A stretch of DNA of 64,000 bases, taken from contig NZ_MBES01000037.1 in the NCBI RefSeq assembly GCF_001954195.1, positions 21,370-85,369 of the forward strand. Direction: 5' to 3'. The position numbers were made by a program, and so were the translations under genes. Below, one piece after another: positions 31,671-41,374 of the stretch. The first letter of the stretch is position 1. Every line of letters begins with the position of its first letter. Source of the stretch: Mycobacterium sp. IS-1264. Lineage in GTDB: Bacteria > Actinomycetota > Actinomycetes > Mycobacteriales > Mycobacteriaceae. A model generated the notes under the pieces. It was not told the origin of the DNA and ran no database searches. It worked only from the letters and a program-made list of their open reading frames with translations.

Positions 31671-34618
31671 TCCTGATCGGGTCCTTGATTCGATTCACGG
31701 GCATGCGAGCGTCCGGTGCGCACGCCGCCGAAATGGCTGCTGAAGGAGGCGCGAACCGCGTCGGGGTCGCGCACCGCGGCCGCGTGCTGCGGCCGCCGCT
31801 CGGACCGGCTGGAACCGGATCCGCCATTCGATCCTACGAGGGAGCCTTCATCGTCCTGGTCGGGGCCGTCCTCGTCGGCCTGGTCGTGCGCGGACAGGCC
31901 GACACCGTTGGCCGCGCCAGGCACCAGCCTCGCACCGGGGGTACGCACCGGCAGGCCGTGCTCGGCGGTGTGCGACTCGACGGGTTTGTCCTCGGCCTCG
32001 GCGGCCAGCGACCAGCCACGGTCCCACACCGACTGCCAATCCAGGTCGGCGCTGTTGACCAGGTCGTGCGGGTCGCCCAGCATCTCCGAGAGCATCCGCC
32101 GGTAGATCACGTCGTCCTCGCTCGGGGTCTCCGCGGCCTCCGGCGCCTCCGGTGCCTCGGGGATCGACGGGATCGCCTGGACGGACCGGATCGGGGTGAC
32201 CGACGCGTCGGCTTCCGCAGTGACCGACGCGTCGGCTTCCGCAGTGACCGGCACGTCGGCGTCCGCGTCGGCGGGTTCGGCGGCCGGCGTCTCCGCGGGC
32301 ACATCCCGCGACCGGGCGGCGAAGAATGCCGAGGTGTCCGAGACCGCCGCGGCCGGGGTTTCGGTCTCCGCGGGCGGCGCCGGTTTCGGCTCCGGCTGCT
32401 TCTGCGTCTCCCACCAGGGGGTGGCCAGTTCGCGCCGGTGCCGGCGCGGCTTCTCGGGGGGTTGGGCGGGAACTTCGGTGATGCCGCTGGACCCCGGGTC
32501 GCGGCGCGGCAGCAGGGTTATCGGCGGGACCGGCGATTGGGAAGCCGGTGGGGCAGCCGTGTGAGCGCCGTTGTGGGCGGACGTCGTGGCCACGTCGGCG
32601 TCTCGCAGGGCGGCCTCGCCGCCGGGGTCGGTCGTCGCCATGGCGTTGGCGAGTTGGGTGCTCGGCGAGGACACGCCTCGGGCCCGTGCTCGCGCCGCCG
32701 CCGCCCGTGAGGCGGCGCCCACAAGCACCGTCGCCGGGAGGTAGATCTCGGCCGTCGTACCGGTCGCCGCCTCGTTGGGGCCCGGACCGCGCAGCCCGAC
32801 GCGGATACCGTGCCGGGCGGCGATCCGGCCGACCACGAAAAGCCCCATGTGGCGGGCGTTGTCGGGGGTGACCTCGCCGCCGGCCTGCAGCCGCATGTTG
32901 GCGATGCGCCGATCCGCGTCGTTCATGCCCAAGCCGGCGTCGGCGATCCGCACCAGCACCCCACCGTCGCCGCCGGGCGCCCCGGAGATCCGCACGGACG
33001 TCGTCGGCGGCGAGTAGCGCAGGGCGTTGTCGATCAGCTCGGCGAACAGATGGATGGCACCGCCCGCGGCGGCACCGATCAGCGTTGACTCGGGTACCCG
33101 GGCGATTTCGACGCGGCGATAGTCTTCGACCTCGGAAACGGCGGCGTTGATGACCGTCGCGAGCGGCACCGGCTCGCGCTGGTCGCGCGCCAGCTGCGCA
33201 CCCGCCAGCACCAGCAGGTTGGCGCTGTTGCGGCGCAGCCGGGCCGCAAGGTGGTCCAGCCGGAAGAGGCTGTCGAGGCGGTCGGGATCCTCCTCGTTAC
33301 GTTCCAGCCGGTCGATGAGCTGCAGCTGCTGATCGACCAGCGACCGGCTGCGCCGCGACATGGTCTCGAACATGTCGTTGACCAGCAGCCGCAGCCGCGC
33401 CTCGTCGCCGGCGAGCAGCAGGGCCTGGGTGTGCAGTTCGTCGACGGCGTGCGCGACCTGGCCGATTTCCTCGGTGGTGTACACCGGCAACGGCTGCGGG
33501 ATCGGCTCGGCGCCACCGCCCTTGACCAGCGCGACCTCTTCCTCGAGGTCGGTGTGCGCGACTTTGAGTGCCGCGTCGCGCAGCACCCGAAGCGGCACGA
33601 CGAGCGCGCGCGCCACCAGCAAGACGATGGCCAGAGCGACCACAATGGCGGCCAGCACCAGGATGCTGTCGAGGATCGCGGCGCGGCGCCGGTCATCGGC
33701 CTGGGCGTGCACCGCCTTGGTCACCGACGCGGTGGCGTCCTTGATGACCTGTTCGGCGATCCCGTCGGTGGTCCGTATCGAGCGCAGCAGCTCGGGATTG
33801 TCGACCAGCGGGCTGGCCGGGTCGGACATCATCGCCATCCGGGTCACCATTTGCTGCTGCAGCGTCTTGGCTTCGGGCGAGCCCGCGCCCAGTACTTCGC
33901 TCATCCCGAACAGCGTCGACGGCTCGGTACCGGCCAGGGTGATCATCGAGGTGCGCAGCTGCGGCTCGGGCAGGTCCGCGCCCCGGGTCACCAGGATTTC
34001 CTGCATGGTCATCTGCCCGCGGGCCCCGACCGCGCGGCTCAAACCCTGCGCCTCGGCGCGGATCTTCTCGTCATCGACCCGGACCGACGCGTTGATGACG
34101 TCCTCGGCCGTCAACAGCAGCGGCGCATAGGTGGTCACCCGCTCCCGCAAACCGATGCTGTTGTCGGCCACCTTGCTCAACAGCGCCTGCCCGCCGTTGA
34201 GCAGGTTGGTCACCGCCGACCGGACGTCGGGGGTCACGTCGGTGTCGGCCAGCCGCGCCGCCAGCTCGCCCTTGCGGGCCTCGAAGTTCTTCTTCGCGCC
34301 TTCCTGGTCGCGGTTGGCGGAGCTCGCCATCAGCGCCACGTCGAGCGCGGACATGTACTTGGTGATCGCCGGTAGGACGTCGGCGCGGGCCGCGGCCAGC
34401 CGCAGGCCGCTGGAGTTGGCCATGGCGGCGTTGACGCGCAACGCGGCGAAAAGCGACGCCAAAACCAGCGGGACCAGCACGATCGCCAGGACTTTCCACC
34501 GCACCGGCCAGTTAGTCAGCGACCAGGCCGGCGGACGCTTGACCGGCGCCGCGGCGGCGGGGGCATCGGCGAACTCGGGGGGAACCGCCTCGACCGAGTC
34601 GGCCGGGCGGGCGAACAT
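31667..34618 (-). CDS. Conservon sensor histidine kinase-like protein
   Basis: A membrane sensor of about 983 residues. It has a membrane helix near residues 35-55, an extracellular helical sensing domain of nitrate/nitrite-sensor type to about 300, a second helix ([18 protein letters not shown]) and a HAMP-like linker. A helical dimerisation region and a HATPase domain follow, with [12 protein letters not shown] (N box), ADAGLGMND (G1) and the GTTAEIYLP end. The C-terminal 300 residues are disordered, Pro/Ala/Glu-rich, with repeated ADASVTAEA units. No classical response regulator gene accompanies it. ATG at 34618 is preferred to the upstream GTG. The 277-base gap upstream probably holds the promoter of the mfp operon. 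Confidence 0.92.
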   Translation of the reverse strand: MFARPADSVEAVPPEFADAPAAAAPVKRPPAWSLTNWPVRWKVLAIVLVPLVLASLFAALRVNAAMANSSGLRLAAARADVLPAITKYMSALDVALMASSANRDQEGAKKNFEARKGELAARLADTDVTPDVRSAVTNLLNGGQALLSKVADNSIGLRERVTTYAPLLLTAEDVINASVRVDDEKIRAEAQGLSRAVGARGQMTMQEILVTRGADLPEPQLRTSMITLAGTEPSTLFGMSEVLGAGSPEAKTLQQQMVTRMAMMSDPASPLVDNPELLRSIRTTDGIAEQVIKDATASVTKAVHAQADDRRRAAILDSILVLAAIVVALAIVLLVARALVVPLRVLRDAALKVAHTDLEEEVALVKGGGAEPIPQPLPVYTTEEIGQVAHAVDELHTQALLLAGDEARLRLLVNDMFETMSRRSRSLVDQQLQLIDRLERNEEDPDRLDSLFRLDHLAARLRRNSANLLVLAGAQLARDQREPVPLATVINAAVSEVEDYRRVEIARVPESTLIGAAAGGAIHLFAELIDNALRYSPPTTSVRISGAPGGDGGVLVRIADAGLGMNDADRRIANMRLQAGGEVTPDNARHMGLFVVGRIAARHGIRVGLRGPGPNEAATGTTAEIYLPATVLVGAASRAAAARARARGVSSPSTQLANAMATTDPGGEAALRDADVATTSAHNGAHTAAPPASQSPVPPITLLPRRDPGSSGITEVPAQPPEKPRRHRRELATPWWETQKQPEPKPAPPAETETPAAAVSDTSAFFAARSRDVPAETPAAEPADADADVPVTAEADASVTAEADASVTPIRSVQAIPSIPEAPEAPEAAETPSEDDVIYRRMLSEMLGDPHDLVNSADLDWQSVWDRGWSLAAEAEDKPVESHTAEHGLPVRTPGARLVPGAANGVGLSAHDQADEDGPDQDDEGSLVGSNGGSGSSRSERRPQHAAAVRDPDAVRASFSSHFGGVRTGRSHARESNQGPDQE

Positions 34619-34895
34619 GGTCACGTGATCGCGGCCGCACGAAGGGCCGCTGCGCTGACATTCAGCGCTGAACAAAAGAGCCTCATGAAACTTCCTGCTT
34701 TATTCGCACCCACCCCGCGCAGAAAGGCGCGAGCGGAAAACGCCTGGCAATCCGACGAGTATGACAGCCCAAGCCTCAGGTCACCAGAATTGTTACTGAG
34801 CAGACAGAGCCCTTTAAGGTTTCTGCCTACACCGGCAAGCAAATCTGGCAAACACGGCGGGTCACCGGCACGGACGGTTTTGCAATGATCGGCAG

Positions 34896-35360
34896 ATGTT
34901 TCGGCTGCTGTTCTATAGCCCGCGCATCGCCCCCAACACCGGCAACGCCATCCGGACGGCGGCCGCCACCGGCACCGAACTGCACTTGGTCGAGCCGCTG
35001 GGTTTCCATCTTTCCGAGCCCAAGCTGCGCCGGGCCGGGCTGGATTACCACGACCTCGCGTCGGTCACCGTGCACCCGTCGCTGCCGGCGGCGTGGGACG
35101 CGCTGCTGCCGGCGCGGGTGGTGGCGTTCACCGCGCACGCGAGCACCTCGTTCGCCGACATCGGTTACCGGGCCGGCGACGTGCTGATGTTCGGGCCGGA
35201 ACCCGACGGACTGGACGCGGCGACCCTGGCCGACCCCCACGTCACGCAGCAGGTGCGCATCCCCATGCTTGCCGGCCGGCGCTCGCTGAACCTTGCCAAC
35301 GCGGCGGCGATCGCCGTGTACGAGGCCTGGCGCCAGCACGGCTACGCGGGCGCGGTCTAG
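34896..35360 (+). CDS. trmL: tRNA (cytidine/uridine-34 2'-O)-methyltransferase, TrmL type
   Basis: A 154-residue SPOUT methyltransferase expected to methylate the ribose of the wobble base of a leucine tRNA. The family motifs are plain: APNTGNAIRT near residue 13, FGPEPDGL near 99 and IPMLAGRRSLNLANAAAI near 122, which form the knotted SAM site. It has the short length of TrmL/CspR without the RNA-binding extension of other SpoU enzymes. It converges on the MarR gene with a 4-base overlap. From memory it is Rv3366 (spoU). Confidence 0.92.
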   Translation: MFRLLFYSPRIAPNTGNAIRTAAATGTELHLVEPLGFHLSEPKLRRAGLDYHDLASVTVHPSLPAAWDALLPARVVAFTAHASTSFADIGYRAGDVLMFGPEPDGLDAATLADPHVTQQVRIPMLAGRRSLNLANAAAIAVYEAWRQHGYAGAV

Positions 35361-35842
35361 CCGTGGCGTTTGCGCGGAGCGGCCGAGCGGGGTGGCCGAT
35401 CACGCATGTGATCGCGGACGCGACTCATCAGGTCCCCGAGGATCTGCGCGTCGTGATCGGAAAGTGAGCCGTACAGGAGTTCGCGCACGACCTGGATGTG
35501 GCCGGGTAGAACCTTGGCGACAAGGGCTCGACCTGCCTCGGTGATCTCGACGCCCGTGGCGCGCTTGTCATGGGTACTGACTTGGCGGGTGATGAGCCCC
35601 GCCTTTTCCAACAGTCCCGCCTGATGGGTCAGGCCGCTGCGGCTGTAGACCACGCCATCGGCGAGCTCGGTCATGGTGAGCGGTTGGCCGGCGTCGACCA
35701 GTTTGGCCAAGACCTCGAACTGCACGTAGCTGAGGCCGCCCTCGGCCTGCAACTGCTGTCGCACGGCGTACTGGAGCAAGCTGGTCGCCTCGGTCAGGGC
35801 GAAGTAAGTGCGCAGTTGCACGGGCTTGAGGCCTTCGGCCAT
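35357..35842 (-). CDS. MarR-family transcriptional regulator
   Basis: A 161-residue winged-helix repressor. The MarR core is visible as QFEVLAKLVDAGQPLTMTELADGVVYSRSGLTHQAGLLEKAGLI, followed by the wing region THDKRATGVEIT. It is divergent from a quinone-reductase-like gene, and the 135 bases between their starts hold three copies of a near-palindromic site, so it very likely represses both genes. The inducing ligand is unknown but may be an electrophile or quinone, given the neighbour. Confidence 0.93.
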   Translation of the reverse strand: MAEGLKPVQLRTYFALTEATSLLQYAVRQQLQAEGGLSYVQFEVLAKLVDAGQPLTMTELADGVVYSRSGLTHQAGLLEKAGLITRQVSTHDKRATGVEITEAGRALVAKVLPGHIQVVRELLYGSLSDHDAQILGDLMSRVRDHMRDRPPRSAAPRKRHG

Positions 35843-35854
35843 CCGGCCATCTTA

Positions 35855-35959
35855 ATGTTTCAACATCGAAGCAATGAGACGACCGTCACAGCCGTCTTCG
35901 GAATTGCTTCGATGTTGAAGCAAGTTACTCCAGGTGCAACTGCTTCAACATCGAAGCAA
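35855..35959. promoter_or_regulatory. Triple operator between the MarR gene and oxidoreductase gene
   Basis: A 20-base near-palindrome with arms TTGCTTC and GAAGCAA and a six-base centre occurs three times. It is at 35904-35923 (perfect arms), at 35940-35959 in the opposite orientation with one mismatch, and at 35855-35874 with two or three mismatches. Centre-to-centre distances are 49 and 36 bases. The outer sites sit next to each gene start, as expected for autorepression plus repression of the divergent gene. Confidence 0.88.
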
Positions 35960-35977
35960 TCGAGGAAGGGGAAGATC

Positions 35978-36931
35978 ATGAAGGCTGTGCGATACCACCG
36001 TTACGGCGACAGCGACGTCTTGCAGTACGAGGAGGCCCCGCGACCGCTGCCGGGCCCGGGGCAAGTGCTGGTGAAGGTGGCCGCCACCTCGTTCAACCCG
36101 GTGGATGCCGGCATTCGCGGCGGCTATCTGGCCGAGGTGTACCAAATCAGCTTCCCGCACATCCCCGGCGTCGACGTCTCGGGCACGATCGCCGAACTCG
36201 GTGACGGCGTTCAGGGATGGAACGTCGGCGATGCGGTCGTCGCGTTTCTGCCCCTGGATGCCGATGGCGCCGCCGCGGAGTACGCGATAGCGCCGGCCGA
36301 GTCGCTGGCCGCCGCACCGCAGTCGGTGGATCTAGCGGATGCGGCTGCACTGCCGGAGCCCGCATTGACGGCGTGGCAAGCGCTGTTCGAGATCGCCGGT
36401 TTGACGGCCGGGCAGACGATCCTGATCAATGGCGCGTCGGGCGCGGTCGGCGGCTACGCGATTCAGCTGGCCACGCAGGCCGGTGCCGTCGTGACCGCGA
36501 CCGCCAAGGCGCGTGACGCCGAGCGCCTGCGCGGCTTGGGCGCCGACCGGATCGTCGACTACATCGACTACACGCGCTCGCCGATCGACGTCGATGGTGC
36601 ACCGTTCGACGTGGTGCTCAACCTGGTCAGCACCTCGCCGGAGGAGACCGAAGCCCTCATCGGCGTCGTCGCCGACGGCGGCTTTCACGTCGGCACCATG
36701 ACTTCTGGCCCGGAAAACCCCGGCCGCCGGATCCGCACGCAACGGGTCTTCGTACGCAGCGACGCCGGGCAGCTGGCCGGGCTGGTCAGCCGCGCCGACG
36801 CCGGGCAGCTGCGCATCGAAGTCGCCGACCGGCGCCCGCTCGATCAGGCCGCGGCCGTGCACGCCGACTCCGACGCGGGCCGCCTGCACGGCAAGACCAT
36901 CCTCCTGCCGGACGCCCCGTTTAGGCGGTGA
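35978..36931 (+). CDS. Zinc-independent quinone oxidoreductase-like MDR protein
   Basis: A 317-residue medium-chain dehydrogenase/reductase of the NADPH:quinone reductase group. Family features are the N-terminal MKAVRYHRYG, FNPVDAGIRGG near residue 40, PGVDVSGTIAELG near 63 and the nucleotide-binding NGASGAVGGYAIQLA near 150. Cysteines for zinc binding are absent. ATG 35978 follows an AGGAAGGGGAAG ribosome-binding site. It is controlled by the divergent MarR regulator through the triple operator just upstream. It probably detoxifies quinones or enones; the substrate is inferred. Confidence 0.92.
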   Translation: MKAVRYHRYGDSDVLQYEEAPRPLPGPGQVLVKVAATSFNPVDAGIRGGYLAEVYQISFPHIPGVDVSGTIAELGDGVQGWNVGDAVVAFLPLDADGAAAEYAIAPAESLAAAPQSVDLADAAALPEPALTAWQALFEIAGLTAGQTILINGASGAVGGYAIQLATQAGAVVTATAKARDAERLRGLGADRIVDYIDYTRSPIDVDGAPFDVVLNLVSTSPEETEALIGVVADGGFHVGTMTSGPENPGRRIRTQRVFVRSDAGQLAGLVSRADAGQLRIEVADRRPLDQAAAVHADSDAGRLHGKTILLPDAPFRR

Positions 36932-36942
36932 CGACCTAGCGG

Positions 36943-37587
36943 CTACCAGCTGTTCCAGTGCGTGAGGCTCTCGGCGGGCAGCCGCTTGGCCCGCCGGAAG
37001 TCGGTGCCTTTGGTGTAGGCGATCGGGAACAGCCCGCCCTGGCTGTACTGGTCGTAGGGGATGCCGAGCACTTCGGCGGCCTGCTTTTCGCCATCGCGCA
37101 GCAGGTGCAGCGTCGTCCAGCAGGAGCCCAAGCCGCGGGAGCGCAGCGCCAGGCAGAAGCTCCACACCGCCGGGAACAGCGATGCCCAGAACGACACGCC
37201 GCCCAGCGGCGTCTTGTCCTCGCGGCCTTCGATGCAGGGAATCATCAGCACCGGCGCCTGGTGCATGTGCTCGGCGAGATAGGTCGCGGAATCCCTGACC
37301 TTGCCCATCCGCTCACCGCGGGTGTCTCCCTCGGCGTACTCGGGCGACGGCGAGGCGAGGTAGCCGCGGGCATTGTTCAGGTAGATGTCGCCGATCGCCT
37401 TCTTCTTCTCGGTGTCCTCGACGAAGACCCACTGCCAGCCCTGCGAGTTGGAGCCCGTCGGCGCCTGCAGCGCCAAGTCGAGGCATTCCATCAACACCTC
37501 GCGAGGTACCGGCCTGTCGAAATCGAGGCGCTTGCGGACCGAGCGAGTGGTGGTGAGAACTTCGTCGACGGACAAGTTGAGGGTCAT
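36943..37587 (-). CDS. Nitroreductase-family FMN protein
   Basis: A 214-residue nitroreductase-fold protein. The N-terminal VDEVLTTTRSVRKRLDFDRPVPREVL segment includes the RSVR phosphate-binding motif, and QAPTGSNSQGWQWVFV near residue 38 is the FMN-site signature. The C-terminal GIPYDQYSQGGLFPIAYTKG region is also family-like. From memory it matches Rv3368c. Its start is only 23 bases from that of a divergent PPOX-fold protein, so the two share a regulatory region. The substrate is unknown. Confidence 0.9.
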   Translation of the reverse strand: MTLNLSVDEVLTTTRSVRKRLDFDRPVPREVLMECLDLALQAPTGSNSQGWQWVFVEDTEKKKAIGDIYLNNARGYLASPSPEYAEGDTRGERMGKVRDSATYLAEHMHQAPVLMIPCIEGREDKTPLGGVSFWASLFPAVWSFCLALRSRGLGSCWTTLHLLRDGEKQAAEVLGIPYDQYSQGGLFPIAYTKGTDFRRAKRLPAESLTHWNSW

Positions 37588-37610
37588 GGGTGGAGACTAC
37601 ATTCGGGCCC

Positions 37611-38021
37611 ATGAGCGTCGAACTGACACAAGAGGTTTCCGGCAGGCTTATCTCCGACCACTATGGGTGGCTGACAACGGTCGCAAAATCGGGGCAACCG
37701 GTACCGCGGCTGATCTGGTTCTACTTCGACGGCGCGAAGCTGACGGTGTACTCCATGCCGCAGGCGGCCAAGGTGGCCCACATCAAGTCGCACCCGAAGG
37801 TGAGCCTCAATCTGGATTCCGACGGCAACGGCGGTGGCATCATCGTCGTCGGCGGGATCGCCACGGTGGACGCCGTCGACGTCGACTGCCGCGACGACGA
37901 GCCCTACTGGGCGAAGTACAGCGAGGAAGCGGCGAAGTTTGGTCTCACCGAGGCGATGGGCTCCTACAGCACCCGGCTGACGATCACCCCGACCAAGGTG
38001 TGGACGACACCGACGGGCTGA
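37611..38021 (+). CDS. PPOX-fold flavin/F420-binding protein
   Basis: A 136-residue split-barrel protein of the pyridoxamine 5'-phosphate oxidase-like/F420 group. Readable features are WLTTVAKSGQPVPRLIWFYFDGAKL at the N-terminus, VAHIKSHPKVSLNLDSDGNGGG in the middle and the terminal TRLTITPTKVW. From memory it corresponds to Rv3369. The ATG at 37611 is preferred to an in-frame upstream start because it matches the family N-terminus. It faces the nitroreductase gene divergently and converges on dnaE2. Confidence 0.88.
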   Translation: MSVELTQEVSGRLISDHYGWLTTVAKSGQPVPRLIWFYFDGAKLTVYSMPQAAKVAHIKSHPKVSLNLDSDGNGGGIIVVGGIATVDAVDVDCRDDEPYWAKYSEEAAKFGLTEAMGSYSTRLTITPTKVWTTPTG

Positions 38022-38022
38022 G

Positions 38023-41000
38023 TCAGCGGAAGTCACGCGAGCGCGAACCGACCGCCAAGGTGATGCGGCCCAACCGCTCGGCCACGACAGTGACTGCGCC
38101 ACTGGCGTTTTGGACCTGGCCACGCACCAGCAGCGCCGGCGCGGTGTTGGCCAGCTTGCGGTGCCGGGCCCACACCCCCGGCGTGCAGAGCACGTTGACC
38201 ATCCCGGTTTCGTCCTCGAGATTGAGGAAGGTCACCCCTTGGGCCGTCGCGGGTCGCTGCCGATGGGTCACCGCGCCGGCGATCAGCACGCGATCGCCGT
38301 CGGGCACGCTCAGCAGCTTCTCGGCCGGAACCACGCCCATCGCGTCGAGATCGTCCCGCAGGAACTGCGTCGGATAGCTGTCCGGCGAGATGCCGGTGGC
38401 CCACACGTCGGCGGCGGACAGCTCCAGCTCACTCATCCCCGGCAGCGACGGAATGTGCGACGACGACCCCACGCCGGGTAGCCGGTCGGGCCGCTGAGTG
38501 GCCGCCGCCCCGGCCGCCCACAAACCCTCGCGGCGGGACATCCCGAAGCACCCAAAAGCCCCGGCCGTCGCCAGCGCTTCGGTCTGCGGCACGGATAGCT
38601 GCAGCCGGGCGGTTAGATCCAGCAGAGAAGCGAACGGGCCGTGGGCTTTTCGCTCCTCGACCAGTTGTTCGGCGAGATCGTCGCCGATATGACGGACGGC
38701 GCCCAAACCCAGCCGCACTTCCGTCCCGGCGTTCTCGAGGGTGGCGTGCGCCAGGCTGGCGTTGACACACGGACCGTGCACCACCACCCCGTGCCTGCGC
38801 GCATCGGCCACCAGTGACTGCGGGGAATAGAAACCCATCGGCTGTGCGCGCAGCAGCGCGGCGCAGAACGCCGCCGGGTGGTGCAGCTTGAACCACGACG
38901 AGTAGAACACCAGCGACGCGAAGGACAGTGCGTGGCTTTCCGGGAAGCCGAAGTTGGCGAATGCCTCCAGCTTTTCGTAGGTCCGCTCGATCACGTCGTC
39001 GGTGGCGCCGTGCAGCGCGCGCATGCCGTCGTAGAACCGGCCGCGCAGGCGTCGCATGCGTTCGGCCGACCGCTTGGATCCCATGGCGCGCCGCAGCTGG
39101 TCGGCCTCGGCGGCCGAGAAGCCGGCGCAGTCGACCGCGAGTTGCATCAGCTGTTCTTGAAAAAGCGGAACCCCCAGCGTCTTTCGCAGCGCCGGTTCCA
39201 TGGAGGGGTGGTCGTAGACGACCGGATCGATGCCGTTGCGCCGCCGGATGTAGGGGTGGACCGACCCGCCCTGGATGGGCCCGGGACGGATCAGCGCCAC
39301 CTCCACCACCAGGTCGTAGAACTCCCGCGGCCGTAGCCGCGGCAACGTCGCCATCTGCGCCCGCGACTCCACCTGGAACACGCCAACGGAATCGGCGCGT
39401 GCCAGCATCTCGTACACCGCCGGTTCGGAGAGATCGAGCCTGGCCAGATCGACCTCGATGCCCTTGTGTTCGGCCACCAGGTCCTTCGCATAGTGCAGCG
39501 CCGAGAGCATGCCCAGCCCGAGCAGGTCGAACTTCACCAAACCGATTGCCGCGCAGTCGTCTTTGTCCCATTGCAGAACGCTGCGGTTCTCCATGCGGGC
39601 CCACTCCACCGGGCACACGTCGGCGATCGGACGGTCGCAGATCACCATGCCCCCGGAGTGGATTCCCATGTGCCGCGGCAGGTTCCGGATCTGGGTGGCC
39701 AGGTCGATCACCTGCGGCGGAATGTCTTCGATGTCGGGCGAGTCGGCCAGCCCGTTCCAGCTGCTGACCTGCTTGCTCCACGCGTCCTGCTGTCCCTGCG
39801 AGAAACCCAGGGCGCGGGCCATGTCGCGCACCGCGATTCGCCCCCGGTAGGTGATCACGTTGGCGACCTGTGCGGCGTAGTCCCGGCCATATTTGTCGTA
39901 GACGTACTGGATGACCTTTTCGCGCTGGTCCGACTCGATGTCCATGTCGATGTCGGGCGGACCGTCACGGGCGGGCGACAGGAAGCGCTCGAACAACAGC
40001 TCGTTGGTCACCGGGTCCACCGCGGTGACGCCGAGGGCGTAGCAGACCGCGGAGTTGGCCGCCGATCCCCTGCCCTGGCACAGGATGTTGTTGTCCCGGC
40101 AGAACCGGGCGATGTCGTGCACCACCAGGAAGTATCCCGGAAACTGCAGTTGTGCAATGACTTTCAGCTCATGCTCGATCTGGGAGTAGGCGCGCGGCGC
40201 GGCCTCGGCCGGTCCGTAACGGTCGCGCGCCCCGGCCATCACCAACTGCCGCAGCCAGCTGTCCTCGGTGTGCCCGTCGGGCACGTCGAACGGCGGCAGC
40301 TGCGGCGCGATGAGCGCCAGCCCGAACGCGCACTGCTCGCCAAGCTCGGCCGCGGCGGTCACCGCCTCGGGCCGCTGCGCGAACAGCCGGGCCATCTCCT
40401 CGCCGGAGCGCAGATGCGAACCGCCCAGCGGGGCCAGCCATCCCGCGGCGGAATCCAGCGACTGCCGGGCCCGGATCGCCCCCATCGCCATGGCCAGCCG
40501 CCGCCGCGACGGCCCCGCGAAGTGCGCGCCGGTGGTGGCGACGACACCGACACCGAACCGCGGCGCGAGTGCGGCCAGCGCTTCGTTGCGTTCGTCGTCG
40601 AGCGGATGACCGTGATGGGTCAACTCGATGCTGACCCGCGCCGCGCCGAACCGGTCGACCAGGTCGGCCAGCGCGCGGGCCGCCGCGTCCGGCCCGCCGT
40701 CGGAAAGCGCTTGGCGCACATTGCCTTTGCGGCACCCGGTCAGGATGTGCCAGTGCCCGCCCGCCGCCTCGGTCAGCGCGTCGAAGTCGTAGCGCAGCTT
40801 GCCCTTCTCGCCGCCGGCCAGATGCGCAGCGGCCAGCTGCCGCGACAGCCGACGGTAGCCCTCCGGGCCACGGGCCAGCACCAGCAGATGCGGCCCGGGC
40901 GGATCGGGCTCCTCGGTGCGGGCGACGGGCGCGAAAGACAGTTCGGCGCCGAAGACGGTACGCACGTCGAGTTCCGCGGCCGCTTCGGCGAACCGCACCG

Positions 41001-41322
41001 CCCCGTACAGCCCGTTGTGGTCGGTCAATGCCAGAGCGCGCAGATCCAGCCGGGCCGCCTCCTCGACCAGCTCCTCCGGCGTGCTGGCCCCGTCGAGGAA
41101 GCTGTACGCCGAATGCGCGTGGAGCTCGGCGTAGGCGACGGACGAACGGACCCTCCGGTTGTCGTCCGGCGGCTCATACGCCCCGCGCTTGCGCGACGTG
41201 GGGACGTCTCCCCCGGCTTCGAAAGCCGGCTCGACCGGGGCCGGGCCGCCCGCACGGCGCGGCTTGCCATCGAGCACCCGCTCCATTTCCGCCCAACTCG
41301 GCGGCCCGTTGAACCAGCCCAC
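38023..41322 (-). CDS. dnaE2: Error-prone DNA polymerase III alpha subunit DnaE2 (ImuC)
   Basis: A damage-inducible C-family polymerase of 1099 residues that carries out mutagenic translesion synthesis with ImuB and ImuA'. The N-terminal PHP domain starts with YAELHAHSAYSFLDGAS near residue 50. The polymerase active-site acids lie in PDIDMDIES near 455 and in the VKFDLLGLGMLSALH region. A C-terminal OB domain (VLIAGAVTHRQRPATAQG) follows. The GTG at 41322 gives the expected VGWFNGPPSWAEMERVL start and lies six bases after a TATACT -10, so the message may be leaderless. A LexA box covers the promoter. Confidence 0.97.
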   Translation of the reverse strand: MGWFNGPPSWAEMERVLDGKPRRAGGPAPVEPAFEAGGDVPTSRKRGAYEPPDDNRRVRSSVAYAELHAHSAYSFLDGASTPEELVEEAARLDLRALALTDHNGLYGAVRFAEAAAELDVRTVFGAELSFAPVARTEEPDPPGPHLLVLARGPEGYRRLSRQLAAAHLAGGEKGKLRYDFDALTEAAGGHWHILTGCRKGNVRQALSDGGPDAAARALADLVDRFGAARVSIELTHHGHPLDDERNEALAALAPRFGVGVVATTGAHFAGPSRRRLAMAMGAIRARQSLDSAAGWLAPLGGSHLRSGEEMARLFAQRPEAVTAAAELGEQCAFGLALIAPQLPPFDVPDGHTEDSWLRQLVMAGARDRYGPAEAAPRAYSQIEHELKVIAQLQFPGYFLVVHDIARFCRDNNILCQGRGSAANSAVCYALGVTAVDPVTNELLFERFLSPARDGPPDIDMDIESDQREKVIQYVYDKYGRDYAAQVANVITYRGRIAVRDMARALGFSQGQQDAWSKQVSSWNGLADSPDIEDIPPQVIDLATQIRNLPRHMGIHSGGMVICDRPIADVCPVEWARMENRSVLQWDKDDCAAIGLVKFDLLGLGMLSALHYAKDLVAEHKGIEVDLARLDLSEPAVYEMLARADSVGVFQVESRAQMATLPRLRPREFYDLVVEVALIRPGPIQGGSVHPYIRRRNGIDPVVYDHPSMEPALRKTLGVPLFQEQLMQLAVDCAGFSAAEADQLRRAMGSKRSAERMRRLRGRFYDGMRALHGATDDVIERTYEKLEAFANFGFPESHALSFASLVFYSSWFKLHHPAAFCAALLRAQPMGFYSPQSLVADARRHGVVVHGPCVNASLAHATLENAGTEVRLGLGAVRHIGDDLAEQLVEERKAHGPFASLLDLTARLQLSVPQTEALATAGAFGCFGMSRREGLWAAGAAATQRPDRLPGVGSSSHIPSLPGMSELELSAADVWATGISPDSYPTQFLRDDLDAMGVVPAEKLLSVPDGDRVLIAGAVTHRQRPATAQGVTFLNLEDETGMVNVLCTPGVWARHRKLANTAPALLVRGQVQNASGAVTVVAERLGRITLAVGSRSRDFR

Positions 41323-41328
41323 ACGGCG

Positions 41329-41334
41329 AGTATA
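41329..41334 (-). promoter_or_regulatory. dnaE2: -10 element of dnaE2
   Basis: On the minus strand the hexamer TATACT matches the mycobacterial TANNNT -10 consensus. It ends six bases before the GTG start codon at 41322, a distance that would place the transcription start at the start codon itself. The LexA box lies directly upstream. Confidence 0.65.
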
Positions 41335-41350
41335 TCGAATGTATGTTCGA
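41335..41350. promoter_or_regulatory. LexA (SOS) box between dnaE2 and otsB
   Basis: TCGAATGTATGTTCGA matches the mycobacterial SOS box TCGAAC-N4-GTTCGA with one mismatch. It abuts the dnaE2 -10 and lies 24 bases from the chosen otsB start, so LexA bound here should block dnaE2 and could also affect otsB. Confidence 0.92.
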
Positions 41351-41374
41351 TTCCGCTCCGTGAGAAAGTTGGTC

